DNA from: CAJLIR01 sp964408085
GTDB lineage: Bacteria > Bacillota_I > Bacilli_A > RF39 > UBA660
NCBI GenBank assembly: GCA_964408085.1
Contig: CAYOYB010000009.1
Coordinates: 22,133 to 86,132 of the forward strand
DNA: 64,000 nucleotides
Direction: 5' to 3'
Shown here: positions 9,241 through 17,504 of the stretch, piece by piece
Layout of the letters: the number at the start of each line of letters is the position of its first letter
How positions within the stretch are numbered: the stretch's first letter is position 1
Program-made: the position numbers and the translations under genes
Notes under the pieces: model-generated
The model's input: only the letters and a program-made list of their open reading frames with translations
Told to the model about the DNA's origin: nothing
Database searches by the model: none

Positions 9241-10510
9241 ATCTTATCATAAAACTAACACCTTTTCTTTCATTTTTAACGACAATTTCATAGCCAAGAA
9301 GTGTAACTGTCTTTTTTACAATCGATAATCCTAAACCAAATTGTCCCTTAATGCCTTTAGTATATGGAGTGAATATATCATCTAAGACATTTTTGTTTAT
9401 ATGTGGTCCATCATTATAAAATGTAATTTTTCCGTTTTTTATTGTAACTTTAATTAATTTTTCTGCATAACGCATGAAATTATTTAAAATATTATCAATA
9501 ATTGTTTCCCACATATCAAAGGTGCCATTGAATAGGGAATTTTTATCCATAATAGAAATTTTAAAAGTAATCTCTGGCCTTTGAATTTGGAATTTTTGGA
9601 TACATGATTTTAAGATTTGTGATAAATCTACTTTTTGATTTTTATATTCATTATAATCTTTTATATAATTTAGTTTATTTAAATATAGTAAGGAGTGTAC
9701 TTTAATTTCTAATTTATTTATTTGTTCTTTAATTATTTTAGCAGCTTCTGCCTCGGTTTCTACACCATCTTCAACTGCTTCAAGATAAGATTTAATCACT
9801 GTAAGAGGAGTCTTAAAATCATGTGATATATTTTGATACATTTGATTTTTATATTCTTCTTCTTTTTTTAGGTGTATTTTCATATTATCAATTGCTTCAG
9901 ACAATACTTTTAACTCATCATCTATATCATAGCTATAATTGTCAATATAATCTTCATTATCTAAATTATCGATTTTTTCTTTTAAATGTTCAATTTTTAG
10001 TGCTAAATTACTTGCCCAAAAAACAAGCAAAGCAGATATAATTAATAATGTTATAAATAAAATTGGATATATTGTAACGAGGATATCTTTTCTTATTTCT
10101 AAAATATAATTGTTAGTTGAGATTGATAATCGATAGTCATTTTCAGTTGCCATAGTATAATAGTAGTAAGTTTTGCCTAGATATCGAAAATTACCAAATT
10201 CTTTATCAGCTTTTTCTAAAACAAATTTATAATCAGCATTTATAATACTACTAAAATTATTAGATGCAACAATCTCATCATTAGGCCTAATATAGATATA
10301 CGCTATATCAGCAGATGTTACATTGTAATTATTATTAATGTTATTATCAATTAATTCTAATGGTTGTTTTAAATATTCATAGATATTTTTTTCATAGATT
10401 GGTAATAACAATTTTGGTAACAAAATTATTAAACTTAGTGATATAATACCAACTATAATAACACCAATAGTAAATAGTTGTTTCATTAAGTTATTTTTTA
10501 ATGGTTTCAT
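9239..10510 (-). CDS. Sensor histidine kinase
   Basis: Membrane sensor of a two-component system (423 residues). A helix at about 12-36 and another at about 146-168 enclose an external sensing domain of some 110 residues. A HAMP-like linker follows, then the phospho-acceptor helix with NISHDFKTPL (His230). The ATPase domain shows the N box DNILNNFMRYA (339-349), NDGPH (366-370) and the glycine motif GQFGLGLSIV (389-398). The start ATG overlaps the stop of the response regulator by four bases (ATGA), so the two are translated together. The signal is unknown. A shared terminator hairpin overlaps its stop codon. Confidence 0.93.
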   Translation of the reverse strand: MKPLKNNLMKQLFTIGVIIVGIISLSLIILLPKLLLPIYEKNIYEYLKQPLELIDNNINNNYNVTSADIAYIYIRPNDEIVASNNFSSIINADYKFVLEKADKEFGNFRYLGKTYYYYTMATENDYRLSISTNNYILEIRKDILVTIYPILFITLLIISALLVFWASNLALKIEHLKEKIDNLDNEDYIDNYSYDIDDELKVLSEAIDNMKIHLKKEEEYKNQMYQNISHDFKTPLTVIKSYLEAVEDGVETEAEAAKIIKEQINKLEIKVHSLLYLNKLNYIKDYNEYKNQKVDLSQILKSCIQKFQIQRPEITFKISIMDKNSLFNGTFDMWETIIDNILNNFMRYAEKLIKVTIKNGKITFYNDGPHINKNVLDDIFTPYTKGIKGQFGLGLSIVKKTVTLLGYEIVVKNERKGVSFMIR

Positions 10511-11160
10511 ACTAAACGATATCCAAATCCATAAATAGTATTAATTTTAATTTTAGGCATCTTTCGTCTTAATCTTCTAACTAAATCATCAACAACCCTA
10601 TCACTTCCAAAGTAATCACTACCCCAAACTTTCTTTAAAATATCATCGCGGCTAAATGATGTATTTTTATTATTAATAAATAACAGCAATAATTCGAATT
10701 CTAAGGTAGTTAATTCTATTTCTTTAGAGTTTTCTATAACAACTCTTTTATCAAGATCAATCTCATATGTTTCATAGACAGTTTTTTGAGCTTTATTATA
10801 AACTCTTTTAATAATATTATTGATTCTTAAAATTAGTTCTTTTGGAGAATAAGGTTTAGTAATATAATCGTCACTTCCTAATTCTAAACCTATTATTTTA
10901 TCTAAATCTTGATCACGAGCTGAGGTAAAAATAACTGGTTTATTAGGGTCTATTTCTCTAATTTTTTTTATAATATCATAACCACTTACTTCATCACCTA
11001 GCATAATGTCGATAACCCATAAATCAAAATTATCATTTATATGCGCTAAAGCATCAGTACCCATTAGATAAGATGTAACATAATAGTTTTCGCGTTCTAA
11101 GTATGACTTAATTAAATGATTTAAATCTTTTTCATCCTCAACTAAGCAAATATTGTACAT
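10507..11160 (-). CDS. OmpR-family response regulator
   Basis: DNA-binding partner of the kinase encoded immediately downstream. The receiver domain (residues 1-118) has acidic residues at 8-10, the phosphorylated Asp51 in VIDIML, the FTSA switch near 78-81 and the conserved Lys of TKPY. A winged-helix domain follows with ELTTLEFELLLLF and a C-terminal RRLRRKM...NTIYGFGYRL. The ATG at 11160 is preceded by GAGGTG. An extended -10 (TGATATACT, core at 11179-11184) lies just upstream, so this gene probably opens the operon. Target genes cannot be read from the window. Confidence 0.94.
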   Translation of the reverse strand: MYNICLVEDEKDLNHLIKSYLERENYYVTSYLMGTDALAHINDNFDLWVIDIMLGDEVSGYDIIKKIREIDPNKPVIFTSARDQDLDKIIGLELGSDDYITKPYSPKELILRINNIIKRVYNKAQKTVYETYEIDLDKRVVIENSKEIELTTLEFELLLLFINNKNTSFSRDDILKKVWGSDYFGSDRVVDDLVRRLRRKMPKIKINTIYGFGYRLV

Positions 11161-11350
11161 ATCTACACCTCAATTTATAGTATATCACAATTTTTATTTA
11201 TTTTTTAATCACCTCATAATTATTAAATTTTAACTTTTGTTTTTTTATTTTTCTACTATTATCACCTCCACTATAACAAGTATAAAAAATAATTGTGTTT
11301 GAATTTTGATAAAATTATGTAAAATTATGGTAAAAATATTTTAAAGATGA

Positions 11351-11383
11351 AAAAATATGGAATTATTATTATTCCATATTTTT
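11351..11383 (-). terminator. Terminator downstream of the thymidylate kinase remnant
   Basis: Thirteen-base-pair stem, AAAAATATGGAAT (11351-11363) with ATTCCATATTTTT (11371-11383). It is T-rich on both sides and lies 45 bases after the remnant at 11429. Confidence 0.75.
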
Positions 11384-11428
11384 ATTTATGTGACTATTTT
11401 CTTTTTAACTTTGAATTTTATATTTAAT

Positions 11429-11845
11429 TTATATTCTTTTTTTTACTAACTCATATATTTCTTCATGAATATCATCTATTTTTTTCATTTTATTTCCATC
11501 ATTGCATTCAACCTTATCCCAAGAAAGATAATCAGCTAAAAACATTGAACTTTGATAAACTTTTCGCATAAAGCTCAAATCACTTTCATGTATATCGTTA
11601 GCTATTCCCTCATTTTGTTTCCTTGCATTTCTTATTTCTGTAACTAAATCAAATGGAGCATATAGAAATATGACATTGTCCGGTTCCTTAATACCTATTT
11701 TGTTATACTCAAAATCGGTGACATAATCGATAAATCGCTTCTTTTGTTCCATATCTTCAATCAAGGCAGATTGATAAATTAAGCTAGATGTAGTATATCT
11801 ATCAAGTAAAATTACTTTCCCTTGCTCATAATTAAATCTTTCTAG
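11429..11845 (-). pseudogene. Thymidylate kinase remnant lacking the N-terminal P-loop half
   Basis: The open frame runs from 11845 and reads ERFNYEQGKVILLDRYTTSS, then LIYQSA, then KIGIKEPDNVIFL and, near the end, an NDIHESD segment. These match the middle and C-terminal parts of Tmk (DRY substrate motif, EPD, and the HE-D lid-side helix). The first 80 or so residues, with the ATP-binding GxxGxGKST loop, are absent: a stop codon in frame and the end of thyX occupy their place. No ATG with a ribosome site exists upstream; the first possible start is a TTG at 11764. I read this as a truncated relic, or a fusion breakpoint, rather than a working kinase. It overlaps the last 14 bases of thyX. 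Confidence 0.7.
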
Positions 11846-13037
11846 TTAATAATTTACCTTCCACAAATTTACAATCTGATGAGCAATTAAAATCACAGAA
11901 AGTACATCTTGCTCCATGTGAATATTTTTCAATATCTTCTGCAAGGTAACTATCTGATTCTTCTAATGATTTTTTATATTTTAATAAAGTTTTTTGCGTT
12001 TGCATCATTATTTCAAGTTGTGCATTAGTGCATAATCTTTCTTTGCATTTTAAAATAAAATCTTCATATTTTCCAGCTTCATTAATTTTAACAAGTTCTC
12101 CCTGTGGATTAACATCTTTAACAATTTGCATATTATCAAGCCATTCATCAACTAATGCTTGGTCATCAGCAATAATTGGTGGTATAAAATACTCTTTTTT
12201 ATCCAACATTTCTATTTGATAGTCAAGTGTTCTATGCCTATGAGCTTGAGCAAGCTGCGCAAATGAACCCTTGTAAGTGTAAGAATAAACATTTCCAAAA
12301 TGTTCTTCTTTTTTATCCAAGTCTTTTCCAAATATAGATAAACTTCTATGTTTTTCATTTTGAACTAATTCTGGAACTATAATATTTAATCTATCTAATT
12401 CCATTATAAATTCTTTCATACTTTCACTTAATTTGTTTTCAAAATCACTTGCAAATGCAGTGTGGGAATTTATATAATCTTGCATCCAAGATGCTATATA
12501 ATTTATTTGTCTTAATGACGTTGAATAAATCATTTGTGTGGGCATAAATACTGTTACTAAATATCTTGCATTTTCTTGAGCTAACTTTTGAATTTTAGTA
12601 TCATTATAAATATTTCCATATTGTGATTTAATTTTAATTTTAAATATATCAATCCATTTATTATAAAGTTTAACTTCTTCTTCAGTTATAATTGAATCTT
12701 TTTGTCTCTCAACAGGTGTATATCTCGCTGATTTCTCACTCGTTGTATATTGATGCTCATTATTTAATACCATTGCTAAAATTTTAGGTATATTTTGTAA
12801 ATCAAAACTTATTGAGATATGGTCATAGACACTATGATGTCCATTTTCTAATGTTCTATTAACTCTCCTCATTGTTTTTTCTTCTGGTTCATTTTCTAGA
12901 TGAGCAAAACCCTCTTTATCATAACACACGCCTGCAATCTTTCCCGCTAATTTAATAGACGCATCTTTATCAAAAATATCGTTTGACTTTAAGAATTGGT
13001 TAGGCAAAATACCAACTTTAATTTTTATTTGTTCCAT
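11832..13037 (-). CDS. Two-domain ThyX-like (FAD-dependent thymidylate synthase family) protein
   Basis: At 401 residues this is much longer than ordinary ThyX (about 220-250). The first half looks like a ThyX core: GHHSVYDH (66-73), EHQYTTSEKSARY (94-106, matching the end of the RHRxxSx4SxR signature but without the RHR) and ARYLVTVFMPTQMIYSTSLRQ. The second half has AHRHRTLDYQ (265-274) and YFIPP, which supply an RHR but not the S-x-R end. The C-terminus has GARCTFCDFNCSSDC, a possible metal or disulfide cluster. ThyX makes dTMP from dUMP with folate and FAD; similar long two-domain homologues exist and their activity is uncertain. The ATG at 13037 follows GGAGG, and a strong promoter is at 13085-13112. 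A kinase remnant for the next step overlaps its end. Confidence 0.75.
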   Translation of the reverse strand: MEQIKIKVGILPNQFLKSNDIFDKDASIKLAGKIAGVCYDKEGFAHLENEPEEKTMRRVNRTLENGHHSVYDHISISFDLQNIPKILAMVLNNEHQYTTSEKSARYTPVERQKDSIITEEEVKLYNKWIDIFKIKIKSQYGNIYNDTKIQKLAQENARYLVTVFMPTQMIYSTSLRQINYIASWMQDYINSHTAFASDFENKLSESMKEFIMELDRLNIIVPELVQNEKHRSLSIFGKDLDKKEEHFGNVYSYTYKGSFAQLAQAHRHRTLDYQIEMLDKKEYFIPPIIADDQALVDEWLDNMQIVKDVNPQGELVKINEAGKYEDFILKCKERLCTNAQLEIMMQTQKTLLKYKKSLEESDSYLAEDIEKYSHGARCTFCDFNCSSDCKFVEGKLLTRKI

Positions 13038-13084
13038 TTTTCCTCCTTAAATGATATTTTCCCCTCTTACCTTTTTATACCTTA

Positions 13085-13112
13085 ATTATAACATTATTTT
13101 CTATCTTTTCAA
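13085..13112 (-). promoter_or_regulatory. Promoter of the thyX-like gene
   Basis: TTGAAA (13107-13112), 16-base spacer, extended TGTTATAAT with the -10 core at 13085-13090, read on the minus strand. It is about 50 bases upstream of the start codon. Confidence 0.7.
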
Positions 13113-13282
13113 TAATTTTTTAAGATATTATCAAATTTTGTTAAATTTTAATATTACAAATCTAAAATAATAAAATACTAAATATGTATATTATCTTACA
13201 TTAGATTAATTTTTAATATTTATCGATATACTTTATCGTTAGTTTAGTAAATTATAGTTTTTTATCATAACTAAATTAAATG

Positions 13283-13315
13283 CAAAAAAAATCCTTAAGA
13301 TTTAACTTAAAGATT
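13283..13315 (-). terminator. Terminator of the ftsW-type gene
   Basis: Ten-base-pair stem (arms 13290-13299 and 13306-13315, one G-T pair) followed on the minus strand by eight T. It is 14 bases after the stop at 13329. Confidence 0.8.
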
Positions 13316-13328
13316 AAATATGTATTTT

Positions 13329-14498
13329 TTATTTTTGGGTTAAATTATCTGATTTTGTTTCAATATTAATTCTTTGTGTTACTGCTATAGAACACATCAA
13401 ACAAATTGTAAACGAACCTCCATAACTTAAAAATGGTAAAGGTACACCTGTTAATGGTATAACCCCAAACAAGCCACCTAAATTAAAGAAAATATGCATA
13501 AATATATAAATAGCTACTCCCAAAGCCATATATTTACCTCTAATAGTACTTGCTCGACTAGATATTGTAAGTATTCTACCAAGAACTAAAGCGTAACAAA
13601 TGAAAATTAAAAATGCTGTTATAAGTCCCCACTCCTCAACAAAAATTGAAAAAATAGAATCAGTGTGTGGATCATTTATATATGAATATTTTTGCTTACT
13701 TTTACCAATTCCTAATCCAGTTAAGCCACCATTATTTATAGCAATAAAGGCATTACATACTTGATAGCCCCCATCTTCATAATTAGTACATGGATTAAAG
13801 AAATTAAAACGAGAACGTTGTTCATCAGTAAAAAAGCTACCAGTTCTAACAACAATCATAACAATAAATAATAGGCAAGCAGCTAATAATATTCCTATCG
13901 TCTTAACTTTTTCCATTCTTAGAATTGGACTAGCTAAAAACATAATTCCAAAAATAGACAATAAAATCATCATTGTACCAAAATCTTTTTGAACAAAAAT
14001 GATAACTGGAATAGAAACACCAATAAATAGAATAATAGCAATAATATTAAAATGATTAATATTTTTAGTTCGTAATCTTTTATAAAATCTTTCAAATAAA
14101 ATTGCTAGAAATATTATTATAACTGGTTTTGCAAATTCACTAGGTTGAAATTTAATACCAAAAATTTCAATCCAATTTTGTGCCCCTCTATGATAAGCAC
14201 CATAAAGTAATAAATAAATTAAAACACCAACAATTAATAAAAAAATTAAAGGAATCCATTTTTTATAATTTTTTGTATCAAATAATAATATAAAAATCGA
14301 AAAAAACAAACCAATACCTAACATAATTATATGTCTATAAAAATAATAATATAAATTAGTGTCATTATTTATAGCTTCACGACTAGAAGCTGTTACAATA
14401 TTAAAAAGACCAAATAAAAATAAAAAGATAGTAACAAATAATAATGGTTTATCCATATTACTAAATATACTTTTAATTTTTTTTAGTATTATATTCAT
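13329..14498 (-). CDS. ftsW: SEDS peptidoglycan glycosyltransferase (FtsW/SpoVE type)
   Basis: Polytopic membrane enzyme (389 residues, about ten helices) that polymerises lipid II with a partner class B penicillin-binding protein at the septum. Family marks are FQPSEFAKP, QKDFGTMMIL with the likely catalytic Asp, GLTGLGIGKSKQKY, PHTDSIFSIFVEEWG and GVPLPFLSYGGS. An external loop has a pair of cysteines (NPCTN and QVCNA), which may form a disulfide. The ATG at 14498 is chosen because AGGGTGA lies six bases upstream; the GTG at 14507 is inside that site. The neighbours do not tell whether it serves division (FtsW) or the spore cortex (SpoVE). No penicillin-binding protein gene is adjacent. Confidence 0.88.
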   Translation of the reverse strand: MNIILKKIKSIFSNMDKPLLFVTIFLFLFGLFNIVTASSREAINNDTNLYYYFYRHIIMLGIGLFFSIFILLFDTKNYKKWIPLIFLLIVGVLIYLLLYGAYHRGAQNWIEIFGIKFQPSEFAKPVIIIFLAILFERFYKRLRTKNINHFNIIAIILFIGVSIPVIIFVQKDFGTMMILLSIFGIMFLASPILRMEKVKTIGILLAACLLFIVMIVVRTGSFFTDEQRSRFNFFNPCTNYEDGGYQVCNAFIAINNGGLTGLGIGKSKQKYSYINDPHTDSIFSIFVEEWGLITAFLIFICYALVLGRILTISSRASTIRGKYMALGVAIYIFMHIFFNLGGLFGVIPLTGVPLPFLSYGGSFTICLMCSIAVTQRINIETKSDNLTQK

Positions 14499-14594
14499 TA
14501 CTATCACCCTATCATTAATAATACCATAAATAGAAAAAAAAATATATAATTTTGTACTTTAATTTACAAACAATTATATATTTTTATAATTCTA

Positions 14595-14882
14595 TCAATG
14601 TTTAAAAATTTTTGAACCATTAAGTCTTACTGCTGCTTCCACTGTATTAATTGCCCCAATATTTTGTGCGTCAATATAACTTTGTATTTCCCCATTAACT
14701 TTATGACCACTTAAAACTGCAATAGCAGCATGCATACTTTTAATTTCGATATTCAAATAATCTATCATTTTATTTTTTGATGCAATTTCCGATCTTACTT
14801 GTTGTAATTCATTTTTTACATCTTTAAGTTCCATAAGCACTGATGATAATGTTTCCAATATTTCTTTATTAGTATTATCCAT
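14595..14882 (-). CDS. Small coiled-coil protein of unknown function
   Basis: A 95-residue soluble protein. Residues 1-60 form heptads with Leu, Val and Ile at regular spacing (LSSVLMELKDVKNELQQV), so it probably forms a helical dimer or longer bundle. The tail is less charged and ends in GSKIFKH. I do not recognise a family. The ATG at 14882 follows GAGGAAATTTTT, a usable ribosome site. It stands alone between ftsW and the divergently transcribed YjcZ-like gene, with no clear operon partner. Confidence 0.6.
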   Translation of the reverse strand: MDNTNKEILETLSSVLMELKDVKNELQQVRSEIASKNKMIDYLNIEIKSMHAAIAVLSGHKVNGEIQSYIDAQNIGAINTVEAAVRLNGSKIFKH

Positions 14883-15038
14883 AAAAATTTCCTCTTTTCT
14901 ATTTTTCTACTTATAGAATAACAAACTTTCTATTATTTTTCAACACTTTCATATTTTTTTTACAAAAACTGTACATTTGCATTAGCATTTTTTTCAAAAT
15001 TTAATAAAATATATTGGATACTAGATGGGAGGTATATT

Positions 15039-15242
15039 ATGTATTATTATGGTGGCTATCAAGGATATGGTAGTGGTTGCTGTGGATATGGTCAAGGCGG
15101 ATATGGTAATAGTGCTGGATATGGTGCAGCAATTATATTAGTATTATTTATTCTTTTAGTAATTATCATTGGTGCTAGATCATTTGGAAATAATAACAAC
15201 TGTGGATGTGGCAATAATAATTGTGGATGCGGTAACAACTAA
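15039..15242 (+). CDS. YjcZ-family glycine/tyrosine-rich small membrane protein
   Basis: A 67-residue protein in three parts: a Gly/Tyr-rich head (GYQGYGSG, GYGQGGYG) with two cysteines, a single membrane helix at about 29-46 (AAIILVLFILLVIIIGA), and a tail with two NNCGCG repeats. The hydrophobic block matches the YjcZ/YhfM-like family of short proteins linked to sporulation in Bacillus. GGGAGG precedes the ATG. A GATACTA at 15017-15023 could be a sporulation sigma -10, but no convincing -35 was found. Function is unknown; coat or forespore membrane is an inference supported by the other spore genes in the window. Confidence 0.68.
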   Translation: MYYYGGYQGYGSGCCGYGQGGYGNSAGYGAAIILVLFILLVIIIGARSFGNNNNCGCGNNNCGCGNN

Positions 15243-15249
15243 TACAAAA

Positions 15250-15288
15250 AAAAGAAGAAGTCCAATTTTAAAGGACTCTTCTTTTTTT
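15250..15288 (+). terminator. Terminator of the YjcZ-like gene
   Basis: Stem AAAAGAAGAAGTCC with GGACTCTTCTTTT (one bulged A) and a T7 tail ending near 15288. The A-run before it would also allow use from the other side. Confidence 0.8.
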
Positions 15289-15343
15289 ATTACTTAATTT
15301 CCACCATTATATATAATTTATATTTAAAATTATTTACTAAATA

Positions 15344-16711
15344 TTATTTTTCTTTAACCATTACTATTTGGACATTACCATATGTATCTTCAATCGTTTC
15401 TTCTGTTTTATCATTATATTCAAATGTTATATTTCTTATATAAGCATAACCTTGTTCATAACTATAACTTTCTACTTTTTTAGAACCATATAACTCTGCA
15501 ACATAGTTATCTCCATTTTTAGTTGCTGTTAATTTATACAAATAACCATCTGTACCTAAAATATAAAAACCATTACTATACAAAACAACTTGAGCTTGAA
15601 TTCTCTCATTATTAGAATTAACAATATATTGATTATAGTTGTAATTATCACAAAGCTGAGCATCTAAAGAAGAAGATATTGATAAATAACTTAAAAAACC
15701 ATCTTTATAAATTAAAACATATTCTTTTTTTGTATTATTTGGATCTGAAATATCTGAATAATAACTATAAGTCAAATAATCACCACTTTTAGTATTTGAA
15801 CAATATACAATATTATAATAATCATTATTATTAGTTATACCTAAAACTGAACGTGCCTTACCACTCTGTTCTACTCTATTGCCACCATAAGTAATATTAA
15901 CAAATTTATTATCAGTTTCAAACTTTTTAGCTTCTCCTACTATGGTATTATTAATATCACCTTTATAAATATTTCCTTCTTCTGTCAAAATAACATAATA
16001 ATACATAGCTGCAACACCATAACTTACAGATGTAATATATTTAGCATGTTCCCCATTTATATTTATCATAGTTGGTTCACAATTTTGTCCACAATTTTCT
16101 AAATAATAACCAACATTCTTATTAGCATTTATTTCAACTATAATTCCTGTATCCTCAGTTTTAATTTTGGTATCAGTAATTGGTTTATAAACATTAGCTA
16201 ATTTATCATTTAAAACATAATTCACTTTTCCATTATTATTATCGTTATTATTGTCATTTACACTATTATCTAAACTAGAATCATCATTTTGATTATTTTT
16301 TTGTTTGCTTTCATTATTATTTAGAAAATAAAAAACTCCACCAACTGATAATGCAATAATAATTATTAAAAATATTATTATACCAATATTAGATTTCTTC
16401 TTATTATCTTTTTTATTATTATCACCAATCCAATCACTTGTTGGTTGCTCTACTATAGCCTCTTGATTAGTATTTGAAATAATTTGTTGTTGTGACAGAG
16501 TATCTTGACTAACATTTACACTTGTTGGCTGTTGCTGTATAGTACTTTGATTAGTATTTACACTTGTTGGCTGTACACTCTGAACACCTTGATTATTTAC
16601 AGATTGATTATTAGCATTCAAATTATTATTAACTTGTGTTACTACTTCACCACAGTTTCCACAAAATTTTTCTCCATCTTTAATTATTGTTCCACATTTT
16701 TTACATTGCAT
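15344..16711 (-). CDS. Zinc-ribbon membrane protein with Gln/Asn-rich linker
   Basis: The 455-residue protein begins with a zinc ribbon (CKKCG at 3-7, CGNCG at 17-21) on the cytoplasmic side. About 75 residues of low-complexity Q/N/S/T sequence follow, with imperfect repeats of QPTSVN, then a membrane helix at about 110-130. The external part starts with an acidic Asn-rich spacer and continues as a beta-rich region with repeated Tyr-containing strands and a few cysteines (ENCGQNC, LCDNYN). This layout is common in gut Bacillota but the function is not known. GGAGAGTG precedes the ATG at 16711. It is monocistronic as far as can be seen. Confidence 0.72.
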   Translation of the reverse strand: MQCKKCGTIIKDGEKFCGNCGEVVTQVNNNLNANNQSVNNQGVQSVQPTSVNTNQSTIQQQPTSVNVSQDTLSQQQIISNTNQEAIVEQPTSDWIGDNNKKDNKKKSNIGIIIFLIIIIALSVGGVFYFLNNNESKQKNNQNDDSSLDNSVNDNNNDNNNGKVNYVLNDKLANVYKPITDTKIKTEDTGIIVEINANKNVGYYLENCGQNCEPTMININGEHAKYITSVSYGVAAMYYYVILTEEGNIYKGDINNTIVGEAKKFETDNKFVNITYGGNRVEQSGKARSVLGITNNNDYYNIVYCSNTKSGDYLTYSYYSDISDPNNTKKEYVLIYKDGFLSYLSISSSLDAQLCDNYNYNQYIVNSNNERIQAQVVLYSNGFYILGTDGYLYKLTATKNGDNYVAELYGSKKVESYSYEQGYAYIRNITFEYNDKTEETIEDTYGNVQIVMVKEK

Positions 16712-16943
16712 AATACACTCTCCTATTCTTTTTTTAGAATAACATAAAAAATAAAAAATGACAATTTATAAATTTATTTTTTTTAATTTGTTTACATTAA
16801 AATTTATTTATATACTAACTTATTTTTGATTATCCGTTTAAACCTATTAAATTAATAAAATCATTATTTTTTATAGGTCTATATATGAAAACACTTTATA
16901 ATTTGTCTCAAAAATGTTAAAATATTGTATGGAGTTGATATAT

Positions 16944-17492
16944 GTGTTTAAAAAATTAGATATATTAGATGAAAAAGATAAAAGATTACGTCTTGTAAGT
17001 AAAGAAGTAACTTTTCCAATTAGCAAAGAATATAAAACATTAATTCAAAGAGCAATCGATCATTTAACATATAGTCAAATTGAAGAATATGAAAAAAAAT
17101 ACAATTTAAGACCAGGAATGGGACTAGCCTTTCCACAACTGGGCATCAATGAAAGAATTATAATAATTGTCGATGAAGTTGACGATGGTATATTTGAAAA
17201 TTATGTTGTCATTAACCCTAAAATTGTTAGTAATTCAGCAGAAATGATTGCTGCTGAAGCTGGTGAAGGTTGTTTAAGTGTTAATCGCGAGGTCCCAGGA
17301 CAAGTTTTAAGATATGCTCGTGTTACAGTTGAAGGTTTTGATGAAGATGGTAATAAAATTAGAATTAGAGCACGTGAAGATTTATCTATTGCTTTTCAGC
17401 ATGAAATTGATCATTTAAATGGTATTTTATTTTTTGATAGGATTAATCCTAATAAAAAATTCTATTCTGATGTAGAAATTAGATTAATATAA
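16944..17492 (+). CDS. def: Peptide deformylase
   Basis: Removes the formyl group from the first methionine of new proteins. The three metal and catalytic motifs are present: GMGLAFPQ (with Phe for the usual Ala in GxGLAAPQ), EGCLS and QHEIDHLNG. The 182-residue length and the insert SQIEEYEKKYNLRPG are typical of the longer type 2 enzymes of Gram-positives. I chose GTG at 16944 because GGAG lies nine bases upstream and family alignment starts there; an upstream ATG at 16914 has no ribosome site and falls close to the start point expected from a TATAAT at 16897-16902. The arylsulfotransferase-like gene follows 12 bases later in the same unit. Confidence 0.93.
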   Translation: MFKKLDILDEKDKRLRLVSKEVTFPISKEYKTLIQRAIDHLTYSQIEEYEKKYNLRPGMGLAFPQLGINERIIIIVDEVDDGIFENYVVINPKIVSNSAEMIAAEAGEGCLSVNREVPGQVLRYARVTVEGFDEDGNKIRIRAREDLSIAFQHEIDHLNGILFFDRINPNKKFYSDVEIRLI

Positions 17493-17504
17493 AGGAGTTT
17501 AGCT

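Noticed and set aside
10507..10513. Possible TGA-as-tryptophan code, suggested by the extreme AT content
   Set aside because: TGA ends the response regulator, the DUF1653 protein and the protein at 62332 at sensible places, and tryptophans are TGG.
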